Source of the DNA: a virus
IMG/VR virus record: IMGVR_UViG_3300010354_000400
Location: 1-29,829 of that record
Strand: one strand, 5' to 3'
DNA: 29,829 nt
Numbering within the stretch: the first letter of the stretch is position 1; every line of letters begins with the position of its first letter. The notes beneath the pieces are model-generated. The model did no database searches. It was not told the DNA's origin and worked only from the letters and a program-made list of their open reading frames with translations. Positions 13,631 through 21,101 of this stretch are shown one piece after another. The position numbers and the translations under genes were made by a program.

Positions 13631-13645
13631 AGAAAGAGGTAACAT

Positions 13646-14158
13646 ATGCATAACTACACAATACCATATACAGAATATAAAAGTATATTCTCTCCATTTG
13701 ACGCAGAAACCGTACAAGGGAAAATGCGTCTTAATCCACAAACAAATGAGGGACTGCACAGAATCAATTCAATGATTAATCATTGGTTAGGTTCTAAAGG
13801 AACACTAAATCCCCACAATGCTGTTGTTGAATTGAGATATAAACTTAATCATTTAAATCTTGATTTTCCTTTAACTTCAAATACACCAATTGAAAGCACA
13901 AATACATTTGAGGTAACTCATGGTAATGTATTCGGTGCTACTCCCGAGACTGATCTCTCAAAGGGATTTGATCATGGAGCAGATCTTCCACGTTATACTC
14001 TTACCGTAACAATGGGTAAAGATGAAGATGGATTTAAATTAAGCGGAAGACTAGAACCAAAAGATAAAACTATCGCAGAAGCATGGGATAAGAAAATCAA
14101 GAGCGAGAGAAGAGTAGATAAAGTAAAGAAGATGATTAAGAACAAAAAGAAGAAGTGA
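13646..14158 (+). CDS. Hypothetical protein with basic C-terminus
   Basis: The 170-residue protein is not recognised. It starts MHNYTIPYTEYKSIFSPFD, has a mixed alpha/beta middle (YTLTVTMGKDEDGFKLSGRL, about residues 117-136) and ends in a strongly basic helix (KKMIKNKKKK). It has a good AGAGGT site and an upstream late box. No targeting leader or [L/I]xE site is seen at its start, unlike most neighbours. It is separated from the next gene by one base. Confidence 0.7.
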   Translation: MHNYTIPYTEYKSIFSPFDAETVQGKMRLNPQTNEGLHRINSMINHWLGSKGTLNPHNAVVELRYKLNHLNLDFPLTSNTPIESTNTFEVTHGNVFGATPETDLSKGFDHGADLPRYTLTVTMGKDEDGFKLSGRLEPKDKTIAEAWDKKIKSERRVDKVKKMIKNKKKK

Positions 14159-14159
14159 A

Positions 14160-14534
14160 ATGTTAAAATTAAATAGTGATAATTTTATTCTTTATGCGAT
14201 GAAGATGTATAATAGCACATCATCCTCTGGTCTTACTGAATTTTATGAAGATATTAATCGAATAAAATACATTAAAAGACTGTTGATAAAGTATAAAAAA
14301 AATCATGATTTAAAAGAAAGACTTATTCTTAATCATATAATAATATTACAAAATGTATTTGGTGCAGAAGCGTGTTCTAGAATTTTATTTCATAAAATTC
14401 ACAAGGATTTACATTCATATTTAAAATCGTTTTTGGCATACCTACAATATCTACCAAAGTATATACCAGAGGTAGATATAACAACTATAAATACTGACCA
14501 CAGAATTGATAAAATTTTAAGAGAATTAAAATGA
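14160..14534 (+). CDS. Conserved-looking helical protein of unknown function
   Basis: The 124-residue protein is all-helical and lacks low-complexity sequence. It contains LTEFYEDINRIKYIKRLL and LKERLILNHIIILQNVFGAE. I recall this pattern ('F..DL.RIKYIKRL' with 'LKERLILNHII') from conserved small proteins of T4-like marine phages whose function is unknown; I cannot verify it here. It overlaps the following ligase-like gene by ATGA. The low-complexity-free, well-packed look suggests an ordinary soluble late protein and not head cargo. Confidence 0.75.
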   Translation: MLKLNSDNFILYAMKMYNSTSSSGLTEFYEDINRIKYIKRLLIKYKKNHDLKERLILNHIIILQNVFGAEACSRILFHKIHKDLHSYLKSFLAYLQYLPKYIPEVDITTINTDHRIDKILRELK

Positions 14535-15955
14535 TACATGTAATAGATCTGATAAAACAAATTACTTACATCACAGAAGCAGCGGAAGCAGAAACAACTG
14601 GTCACATGACTCACATGTCTGACTGGAAACTTTATGGCAATTCTATGGAAGATCTAGAACACGCAGAAGCAATGCACAGATTTATGAATGGTCAAGAAAC
14701 AGAAGGTCACAGTGTATCCTGGAAGATAGACGGTGAGACTAGTTTAACCTTTGGTAAAAAGCAAGACGGTAGACATTTTGTTGCTTACAAAAGCGCAAAG
14801 AATCATTTTCATACTCCAGAAGAAATAGAAGCAGCAGGAGTTCCTTGGGCAGAAGCAGGAAAAAGATTATTAAAATATGTGACTGAGATGAATATTAAAC
14901 CAGGTCATGTATTTCAAGGTGATTTGCTGTGGACTAACCGTGACAAAGAAATTCATGACGGGACACATATAAAACCAAATACTATTCCGTATAAACCAAC
15001 TCATCATGATGTAGGTATTGCTGTACACAGTCAATATGAAATGGATCATGCTGGCAATTTAAATAGAACAACAAACGCACCAGAGGTTTCACAAATTAAA
15101 CATGAAAAAGTATTTGCTCCAGATTTACAAATCAAACCTGGTCAAATAATGCTCACAAGAGAACGAAACAAAGCAGTTGGTGAATCTCTCACAAAAGCAA
15201 GATCTCTAATGACACCAGAGGTTCAAGAGTATGCAAATTCACTTGCAACCAATAAAAATATGCAAAAGTTCATACAAGAGTATGCAAATGAAGTAGTTGC
15301 AACTACTGGTAAGAGAGATGTTGAGTCGTTAAAAACATATCTTCATAAACCAATCATGGGCACAAGAACATCTTATGGGTATATGGAGAAAGCAACACAA
15401 AGAAACAAATCAGAAAAAAGCAGAGCAGGACTTGTAAAAGAAATAGAAGATCACATAAACCAACACGGTGATAAGTTATCAGCAATGTTCCAATCAATGC
15501 AACATGTTGCTGATGCAAAACACCACATGCTAGATCAATTCAAGGCACATGGTCACACAGCACCATTACAAGTTCATGGTGGTGGAGAACACGAAGGTGT
15601 GGTTTCAGCGTTTGCTAAAAAGAAACCAGGAATGATTAGTGGAATTATTGGTCGTCTTGCAAAACTCACCAGAGAAGGAATATCTGGATTCAGTGCAAGA
15701 AACCGTAGACGAGGTGTTGAAAAGGGATACACCAAAGAACGTGAAATTCCTCACCCAGAAGTACCATTTATCGAAAACAACAATCTTAAAGAAGAAATGG
15801 CAGTTGGTACTGGTGCTGGTCTTGCAGGACTTGGTGGACCAAAAGATGTTGCAGTTCCTGTTGAAGCACAGAAGCGTTACACTCGCTCTGGTCCAATGAG
15901 AAGAAAAAGAAAGATTGCAGAGTCTTTTTTAAATTCCAATAACTTCATGAAATAA
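14531..15955 (+). CDS. Ligase-like nucleotidyltransferase with capsid-targeting-like N-terminus
   Basis: The 474-residue protein begins with a leader ending ITYITEA (residues 11-17), with a predicted cut after ITE. Residues 58-200 look like the adenylation fold of ATP-dependent ligases and capping enzymes: K65-I-D-G68 fits the KxDG nucleotide-attachment motif, GRHFVAYKS (about 80-88) fits the following strand, and HVFQGDLLW (about 125-133) resembles the ligase 'xEGE'-type motif. Residues 230-340 are helical. The C-terminal part is basic and Gly-rich (RLAKLTREGISGFSARNRRR), with a NLKEEMAVGTGAGLAGLG segment. Phages carry RNA or DNA ligases, but activity here is unproven. It overlaps the preceding gene by ATGA and overlaps the antisense resolvase gene by 27 bases at the end. 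Confidence 0.7.
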   Translation: MIHVIDLIKQITYITEAAEAETTGHMTHMSDWKLYGNSMEDLEHAEAMHRFMNGQETEGHSVSWKIDGETSLTFGKKQDGRHFVAYKSAKNHFHTPEEIEAAGVPWAEAGKRLLKYVTEMNIKPGHVFQGDLLWTNRDKEIHDGTHIKPNTIPYKPTHHDVGIAVHSQYEMDHAGNLNRTTNAPEVSQIKHEKVFAPDLQIKPGQIMLTRERNKAVGESLTKARSLMTPEVQEYANSLATNKNMQKFIQEYANEVVATTGKRDVESLKTYLHKPIMGTRTSYGYMEKATQRNKSEKSRAGLVKEIEDHINQHGDKLSAMFQSMQHVADAKHHMLDQFKAHGHTAPLQVHGGGEHEGVVSAFAKKKPGMISGIIGRLAKLTREGISGFSARNRRRGVEKGYTKEREIPHPEVPFIENNNLKEEMAVGTGAGLAGLGGPKDVAVPVEAQKRYTRSGPMRRKRKIAESFLNSNNFMK

Positions 15956-16483
15956 TTGCTTACAGATATAGTATGAATCAACTATATCGCTAACAGGACT
16001 ACCGATCATTGTCCTATTGGGTGTTATCATAGTCTGTAAATCAATTTTAGTTTCATCAAAGAAAGATTTGAACATCATTTCTTTATCTGAATTTCCTTTA
16101 CCAGTTGCTAATTTTTTAACAACAGTTGGTTCTATAATATCTACTGGAAGAGATGCTTGATACAGTTTATATTTTAATATTCCTGTGTTCTCTGCAATAT
16201 TAAACACTCTACCAGTGGCATTGTATGCGTACCCTTCTAGGGCGATTCTAGAGCATCCAATGACTACCCTCATCACCCAGTCAGATATTGAACCGTAACG
16301 CTCGCAATCCCCATCGTAGTCGTCAAACAACTCACCATGAATATTGCCATGAAATGTAGTTGCATATTTTTTAATATCTGTGAGATAATAAAATGAACAA
16401 TTATTAAAATTAAATTTGTTCTTTGTGTCGAAGACACAAATGGAAGGACCGTTTAAAGAATAATCAATTCCAGCAATATGCAT
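15929..16483 (-). CDS. RuvC-like Holliday-junction resolvase
   Basis: The 184-residue protein has the RNase-H-like RuvC core. Acidic residues are D7 (HIAGIDYSLNG), E83 (ALEGYAYN), and D166 and D169 (VSDIVDSYYICK), matching the four catalytic acids of RuvC. A GKGNSDKEMM motif lies in between. It should resolve branched DNA before packaging, the role of endonuclease VII (gp49) in T4. Two in-frame ATGs exist (16489 and 16483). I chose the second because the protein then starts MHIAGIDYS as in the family, and because the late box ATAAATA would place the RNA start between the two. It is a single minus-strand gene between plus-strand blocks. Confidence 0.85.
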   Translation of the reverse strand: MHIAGIDYSLNGPSICVFDTKNKFNFNNCSFYYLTDIKKYATTFHGNIHGELFDDYDGDCERYGSISDWVMRVVIGCSRIALEGYAYNATGRVFNIAENTGILKYKLYQASLPVDIIEPTVVKKLATGKGNSDKEMMFKSFFDETKIDLQTMITPNRTMIGSPVSDIVDSYYICKQLFHEVIGI

Positions 16484-16492
16484 AATCATATA

Positions 16493-16499
16493 TATTTAT
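16493..16499 (-). promoter_or_regulatory. Late promoter ATAAATA for the resolvase gene
   Basis: The minus strand reads CATAAATATAT just before the resolvase start. The box ends 9 bases before the preferred ATG at 16483 and 3 bases before the alternative at 16489. No Shine-Dalgarno site is visible. Confidence 0.6.
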
Positions 16500-16511
16500 G
16501 GAGAAATTCAG

Positions 16512-17030
16512 ATGAACAGATCACAAATAGAAAAATTCAAACAAGCTTTGGGTAAAGTATTTGAAAATGACGAAGGTAGATGGGACAGAGATAAAAGAAT
16601 AAAAGCAGAAGAAGCAGCAAAGCAAGCGGAACAACAGAGAAAAGCAAAAGAACAGCAAGATAGAGTTAAAGGTTGGGGTTCTCAAGATTTTATGTCTGAT
16701 GAAGACAGAGCAAAGAAAGGTCTTCCACCAGCAGAGAGTACACCACCCCCACAAGCACCAAATCCAAAACTTTCTCCAAGCGGATCGTACCTAGAAACAA
16801 ATCCAAAATTTGATTTCAAAAAAGCAGGACAAGACTTAGCAGCAAAAGACGCTGCTGAAAAAGCAAGAAAAGAAGCAGCAGATAAAGCGTGGATGCAAGA
16901 CCAAGACGCAAAAGCAGCAAAAAGAGAAAAACAAGACAGACAAGATGTATTTAAATGGCGTATGAAGCAATTAGGTACAGAGGATAGACCTGGAAGTTAT
17001 TATGGGGAAACCAATCCAAATGAAAGATAA
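16512..17030 (+). CDS. Coiled-coil, Ala/Lys/Gln-rich protein
   Basis: The 172-residue protein is almost wholly charged helix: residues 28-52 (RIKAEEAAKQAEQQRKAKEQ) and 105-150 (AAKDAAEKARKEAADKAW) should form coiled coils, with a Pro-rich linker between (about 74-90). The N-terminus (QIEKFKQALGKVFENDEG) is a weak match to the targeting leaders of the left-hand genes. No family was recognised; a scaffold-like or internal virion role is possible. A GGAG site precedes the ATG. It forms a one-gene unit closed by a strong terminator. Confidence 0.7.
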   Translation: MNRSQIEKFKQALGKVFENDEGRWDRDKRIKAEEAAKQAEQQRKAKEQQDRVKGWGSQDFMSDEDRAKKGLPPAESTPPPQAPNPKLSPSGSYLETNPKFDFKKAGQDLAAKDAAEKARKEAADKAWMQDQDAKAAKREKQDRQDVFKWRMKQLGTEDRPGSYYGETNPNER

Positions 17031-17048
17031 AAACTAAATCATAAAAGA

Positions 17049-17074
17049 AAAAGGGGTCTTACGACCCCTTTTTT
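17049..17074. terminator. Bidirectional terminator
   Basis: AAAAGGGGTC (17049-17058) pairs with GACCCCTTTT (17063-17072) around TTAC, with T-runs on both strands. It sits between the converging coiled-coil gene and the tubulin-like gene and can end both transcripts. Confidence 0.9.
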
Positions 17075-17076
17075 GT

Positions 17077-18267
17077 TTACTCAAACGGATGTTTTTCGTC
17101 AAACATCTTATTATCAAAATTTAATTTAAACTGTTCCAGTCTCTTTGCTGGTATCTTTAACCCAGACACAAGAGTATATAACCGTAGAGTTGGTTTGTCA
17201 TCCTCGTATATGCCTCTGTGGAAGGTCGCATTTGGCACTAGGGACGATAGGGTATCAAACCCATAAGATAGACTGTCCATGAGTCCTGGGGTGTTTGCCA
17301 TCAATTCCTTGCCACCAACAGCACAACAAGCAGCAAATGTACCATTTGAGATATCAATTTCAGCAAGAAGAGTCTTGTCTATATTACTTTTAATTGATTT
17401 TGAGATTTCAGTTTCATTTGAAGTCTTGGATGCTGGTTTATTTCCATCAATGTTCATCTTAGACACACCCATTACCATCACACCACCACAACGGAAGGTT
17501 GTAGCGTAATCAGTTGGATCAAACGAGGTGTATTGAGAAGGATGCTTGGAAAGTACATTAAAGATATGAAACAAACCAGAAACTGTACTGTTTATAGTAT
17601 TCCAGAATTCCTTGACTGTTAGATTGCTATACATTTTTTCAATTCTAGCATTGTCAAGAATAACAAGAGGTGATATTTCCTTGCGTTCTGCTTGACCACC
17701 TATTTGTTTGAGAACTCGGTAAGCGTTATAAGAAACCTTTGGGGATGTGGACTCACCGCGAGTAGGTAGAGACATGACAACACCTACACGCTCTTCTGGG
17801 TTATCATGACCAATGAACTTCATATACTTCTTTGCAATGTCAATTAGTACAAGTGATGAACCGCTTCCGCTACCACCACCAGCACCAATACAAACCATAA
17901 TGTGGTCCACTTTTGTGCCATAGACTTTACGCATGAGATCAAATATCTCTTGTTTGTATTTGACTGTTGCATTTGCTCCACGCTCCATATCTTTTCCTGC
18001 ACCCTCTTCTCCTATATCTAATAGAAGTTTTTGTGTATCTGGAATGCCTAAAAGTGCAAGATCCTGTTTAGATGTATTGACTGTTATGCATTTCTTATAT
18101 CCACGGTCGTAGAAAGCCTTTGCAAGTCTTCCACCACCCTGACCAGAACCTATCCATGCAAATACATGTGATCCGCCACTCTCGTCCTGTACTTCTTCCT
18201 GTACAGAATCTGGTTCTTTATAATCTTCTAACTCTAGGTCTGGTATTTGTAAATCGGGAATATCCAT
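17077..18267 (-). CDS. Tubulin/FtsZ-superfamily GTPase
   Basis: The 396-residue protein has the full set of tubulin/FtsZ loops in order: T1 GSGQGGGR (40-47), T3 GEEGAGKDMERG (86-97), the T4 signature GAGGGSGSG (128-136, the FtsZ GGGTGTG region), T5 PTRGE (168-172), T6 VILDNARI (202-209) and helix H7 (WNTINSTVSGLFHIF). T7 is FDPTDYATTF with D250 and D253, the acids that drive GTP hydrolysis in the next subunit. It should therefore form dynamic filaments. An acidic 33-residue N-terminal extension (IPDLQIPDLELED) is unusual. Phage tubulins are known for centring or transporting phage DNA (PhuZ, TubZ). AAGGAG precedes the start, 9 bases after the cohesin-like gene, so it is the last gene of a late operon. 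It is much nearer to FtsZ in motif shape than to eukaryotic tubulin. Confidence 0.9.
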   Translation of the reverse strand: MDIPDLQIPDLELEDYKEPDSVQEEVQDESGGSHVFAWIGSGQGGGRLAKAFYDRGYKKCITVNTSKQDLALLGIPDTQKLLLDIGEEGAGKDMERGANATVKYKQEIFDLMRKVYGTKVDHIMVCIGAGGGSGSGSSLVLIDIAKKYMKFIGHDNPEERVGVVMSLPTRGESTSPKVSYNAYRVLKQIGGQAERKEISPLVILDNARIEKMYSNLTVKEFWNTINSTVSGLFHIFNVLSKHPSQYTSFDPTDYATTFRCGGVMVMGVSKMNIDGNKPASKTSNETEISKSIKSNIDKTLLAEIDISNGTFAACCAVGGKELMANTPGLMDSLSYGFDTLSSLVPNATFHRGIYEDDKPTLRLYTLVSGLKIPAKRLEQFKLNFDNKMFDEKHPFE

Positions 18268-18276
18268 TTTTTCTCC

Positions 18277-19578
18277 TTAAGGTAATATACCGTTAACTGT
18301 TGCTCCGTTTTGTGCTCCAAGAACACTGACTCCTGGAATACTGCTGCCAATTGGCATAGATTCATCGGATACCCATAGACCAATAAATCTTGGATCATTT
18401 TGTTTTGCAATTTCAATCTTTGTTGTATTGAAGTCTGCAACAACTTTAAAGTTTAAAGTAACAATTAAAGTTTCTTTATCATAAAAAGTTTTATTTCCAA
18501 GTTGACTCAACCAATTATGTGATGCATTACCATCCTTTGGTACTGAAGATTCATTAATGTTTCCTGCACCTGGCATTGGAAGAGCATTTTCCATGCTTGG
18601 TGGTGCACCAGTTTTATTTAATCCTGTAAATTCAAGAACATTTGGATCCCAAACAAAGTTGGTGCATACAGATGAAAGCAGTTGTGGCTTTGTCTCTGGT
18701 TTAATCATAATCTGAACTGGAATCGTATCACCAATCTTAAACTTAGTAACTGGTGCTTTCAAGTAATGAGCAACCTTGTAATCTGCTGGAACACCAAACA
18801 TAATTTGCTCACCTTGGTTTCGAGTTTCCTTCAAAACGTTTGTGCCAGTTGTTGGGCTTCCATCAATCTTGGTTGTGATTGTGTTTCCTTGACTTATGGT
18901 TGTTGGGAGTGTTCTGATGAATGCTCTCTGTTGTCCCCATACAGGTAGATAAAAATCATCCTTGACCAAGAATCGAATTTTTCCTAGAAGACGATATCCA
19001 CCTTGCCACATATATCCATCAAAGTTCCATTGATAATACATTGGTTTTAGTGATGGGGTGCGTAATTCTGGTGCTTTCAGTGCTTCTGAGTGAAAGAGAA
19101 ATACGCCATCACTGAGCATTGTCTGTTGTACCTTTGTTGCATCCATAACATTTTTATCAAATGCTGGACCAAAAGCAGTGGTATCAACTGGTAATAACTC
19201 TAATCTGGTGTGATCGTATTGTACTACAACATCAGATGAACGATAAATGCTGAACATAGCAACAGTTTTACCGTTCACAACTTTTGTCTTGGTAATGGGC
19301 ATTGCCATAATATCTGCTGTTATGATCTGTCCTTTGTGAGCAATTTGCCCGTATCTAGTGTTACCATTCCATGTTTTATTTGCCCAATCACAAGAGAGAT
19401 ATAGTTGATATCCAATTGTAGGATCAATAAAATATGGTGTATATACAGTTGCAGGGGGAACTGGAACTAACTGAATTGTTCCATCTGGTTGCGGAACTTT
19501 AGTTGGTGGTGTTTGTGCATCCACTGAAAATGTAATTACAAACGCAAACAGTAAACCTAGTAAATTTTTAATTTTCAT
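18277..19578 (-). CDS. Exported protein with cohesin-like domain
   Basis: The 433-residue protein has a clear signal peptide (MKIKNLLGLLFAFVITFSVDAQ, likely cut after about residue 21). The body is beta-rich and Trp/Tyr-containing. The C-terminal third (about residues 280-420) resembles a cohesin-type beta-sandwich: KIGDTIPVQIMI, then VWDPNVLEFTGLN, later LIVTLNFKVVADF, as in 'yDp..lef' cohesin motifs. No anchor or C-terminal barrel signal is seen, so it is probably periplasmic, released, or attached by binding. A secreted beta-sandwich protein in a phage late operon is unusual. AAGGAAATC precedes the start, which overlaps the nuclease gene by 11 bases. The N-terminal domain is unidentified, and the cohesin call is moderately sure. 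Confidence 0.75.
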   Translation of the reverse strand: MKIKNLLGLLFAFVITFSVDAQTPPTKVPQPDGTIQLVPVPPATVYTPYFIDPTIGYQLYLSCDWANKTWNGNTRYGQIAHKGQIITADIMAMPITKTKVVNGKTVAMFSIYRSSDVVVQYDHTRLELLPVDTTAFGPAFDKNVMDATKVQQTMLSDGVFLFHSEALKAPELRTPSLKPMYYQWNFDGYMWQGGYRLLGKIRFLVKDDFYLPVWGQQRAFIRTLPTTISQGNTITTKIDGSPTTGTNVLKETRNQGEQIMFGVPADYKVAHYLKAPVTKFKIGDTIPVQIMIKPETKPQLLSSVCTNFVWDPNVLEFTGLNKTGAPPSMENALPMPGAGNINESSVPKDGNASHNWLSQLGNKTFYDKETLIVTLNFKVVADFNTTKIEIAKQNDPRFIGLWVSDESMPIGSSIPGVSVLGAQNGATVNGILP

Positions 19579-19963
19579 ATGATTTCCTTTTTTCTATTAA
19601 TAAACTGAAATCTTTATTTTTTGCATCACCGTTATACTCCCAAGCATAACCTTTTTCAATCAGTAATTTATTGATGCAAATATTATTATCTCCATAAATT
19701 TCTCCAAGTATTCTTCCGTACTTGTCATCCTTTGTAGTTCTAATTTTTAAATTGTTTTGATTAATTAACCAAATTGCAAGAAACTCTTTTGCTTCTGATG
19801 CAAGAATTCTTTCTTGATCATTTTTGCTATTTGATTCTGGTGTATCCACCCCAGTGAGTCTAGTTCTTTCCTTGTGAAAAACATTGAACCCTAGATCAAA
19901 TAAAATATCTACAGTGTCACCGTCAACAACTCTGAGAATTTGTTTTATTGCATATTCATACAT
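19568..19963 (-). CDS. Thermonuclease-like (SNase-family) nuclease
   Basis: The 131-residue protein matches the staphylococcal-nuclease fold: VVDGDTV (12-18), R35 and LTGVDTPE (36-43, including D40 and E43), YGRILGEIY (82-90, R84), and KGYAWEY near the end. The catalytic R35, E43 and R84 are all present. It lacks a signal peptide, so it acts in the infected cell, perhaps in host DNA or RNA breakdown, or after lysis. The start at 19963 was preferred to an in-frame codon 8 residues upstream because the late box CATAAATA ends 5 bases before it. It overlaps the end of the glycosyltransferase transcript region and the start of the exported gene. Confidence 0.85.
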   Translation of the reverse strand: MYEYAIKQILRVVDGDTVDILFDLGFNVFHKERTRLTGVDTPESNSKNDQERILASEAKEFLAIWLINQNNLKIRTTKDDKYGRILGEIYGDNNICINKLLIEKGYAWEYNGDAKNKDFSLLIEKRKSYEN

Positions 19964-19967
19964 ACGA

Positions 19968-21023
19968 CTATTTATGCTTACAACCAAGTAACTTTACCCA
20001 TTCCCTAGTTGCCTTATCATTCCATTTATTTAAAAGCATTTTATTTATTCTATTTAATCCATATTTTCCAAATTTAGTTGCCAATTTCATAGCACCTAAA
20101 GCATCAGACGAAGAATTTGTTTGTACCTTACATAAAGAATTTACAAAAGAAATTTCAGTAGAAGCAACAATAGGAATTCCCTTGTGGATGAAATCAGCAG
20201 CAGTGATATTAAAAGTTTCACTAAAAGAAACTTGCATTCCAAGGTCCATCTGACCAACTAAATTTAAAAAATCAGCATGAGGATACCAGGGGTGCTCGAC
20301 CAATCTAGAGTCTTGTCTATCTTTAAATAAATTTCTTAAATTAGACAGAACATTTGAAATACCATGTTGTGCTGAATTTGCCTCATGCTCAGAAACATTA
20401 ATGTGTACTGCAACTGGTTGTTGAATCTCTTTTGCAAATTCTATTGCCCATACTGCTTGCTGTAGATGGTTTTTGAGTGGTCGTAATGCACCAAATATTC
20501 CAATATGAAACTCATCAGTATCTCTCACATATGGAACAGAAGAGGAACAATTGGATGAAGGATAATAAATGTTTGGAGAATAAGTTATATTATGTCCGTA
20601 TATACTTTTTAAATTTTTATAGAACTCTTCGCTGTTTGCAGTTAATTCTATATCAATCCCTTCTTTTCGTAAAAGCATATACTGATTCATCCAATCAAAT
20701 GCAATACCCTCTGTTGCAATGAATGGACTTTTTGAATGTAGTCTTATATGCCATTTAACATTTGGGTGCAACTTTGATAATATTCTAAACTTATCAGGAA
20801 CAACCCATATTGCTTCTATGAAAACATCTGTTGGTTTAAACAGATGAACTTCTTTGTCTATGCAATTATTATCAACAACTTGCACAACTTTAGATTCTAT
20901 TCCAAGTTCTTGCAATTTTCTTGCAACAAAATCACAAGAGTTATATAACCCATATGCTTTTGTCATCTGACCGTATGCATATCTTTGTTTTATAACAAAA
21001 AGAACTTTTCTTTCTTTTGACAT
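19968..21023 (-). CDS. Glycosyltransferase (GT-B, family 4-like)
   Basis: The 351-residue protein has a two-domain GT-B layout. The C-terminal domain shows FHIGIFGALRPLKNHLQQA (about residues 172-190), a linker strand, and MDLGMQVSFSETFNITAADF (about 260-279) followed by GIPIVAS. The ExxxxxxE-like pattern of GT4 enzymes is only partly kept (SETFNITAADF). It should transfer a sugar from a nucleotide-sugar donor; the acceptor may be DNA, virion protein or cell-surface glycan. It has no membrane segment. AAAGGAATTCC is the ribosome site. A TATACATA box at 21041-21048, one base off the late consensus, may start this operon, after the terminator that ends the upstream unit. Confidence 0.8.
   Translation of the reverse strand: MSKERKVLFVIKQRYAYGQMTKAYGLYNSCDFVARKLQELGIESKVVQVVDNNCIDKEVHLFKPTDVFIEAIWVVPDKFRILSKLHPNVKWHIRLHSKSPFIATEGIAFDWMNQYMLLRKEGIDIELTANSEEFYKNLKSIYGHNITYSPNIYYPSSNCSSSVPYVRDTDEFHIGIFGALRPLKNHLQQAVWAIEFAKEIQQPVAVHINVSEHEANSAQHGISNVLSNLRNLFKDRQDSRLVEHPWYPHADFLNLVGQMDLGMQVSFSETFNITAADFIHKGIPIVASTEISFVNSLCKVQTNSSSDALGAMKLATKFGKYGLNRINKMLLNKWNDKATREWVKLLGCKHK
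19969..19976 (-). promoter_or_regulatory. Late promoter-like CATAAATA inside the glycosyltransferase 3' end
   Basis: CATAAATA on the minus strand overlaps the stop codon of the glycosyltransferase and ends 5 bases before the nuclease start at 19963. The nuclease, cohesin-like and tubulin-like genes can therefore be transcribed late without the glycosyltransferase. Confidence 0.6.
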
Positions 21024-21040
21024 GGAATTCCTTTTATTAG

Positions 21041-21048
21041 TATGTATA
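21041..21048 (-). promoter_or_regulatory. Possible late promoter TATACATA
   Basis: TATACATA on the minus strand differs by one base from TATAAATA, between the terminator at 21053-21078 and the glycosyltransferase start. It is plausible because the upstream unit ends at that terminator, but it is unconfirmed. Confidence 0.35.
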
Positions 21049-21052
21049 AAAG

Positions 21053-21078
21053 AAAACCCCCGCTTTCACGGGGGTTTT
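21053..21078. terminator. Bidirectional terminator
   Basis: AAAACCCCCG (21053-21062) pairs with CGGGGGTTTT (21069-21078) around CTTTCA, with T-runs on both strands. It ends the minus-strand replication/metabolism unit after the outer-membrane protein gene, 23 bases downstream of its stop. Confidence 0.9.
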
Positions 21079-21101
21079 CGAGAAGGAAGAATTGGTTGAA
21101 T

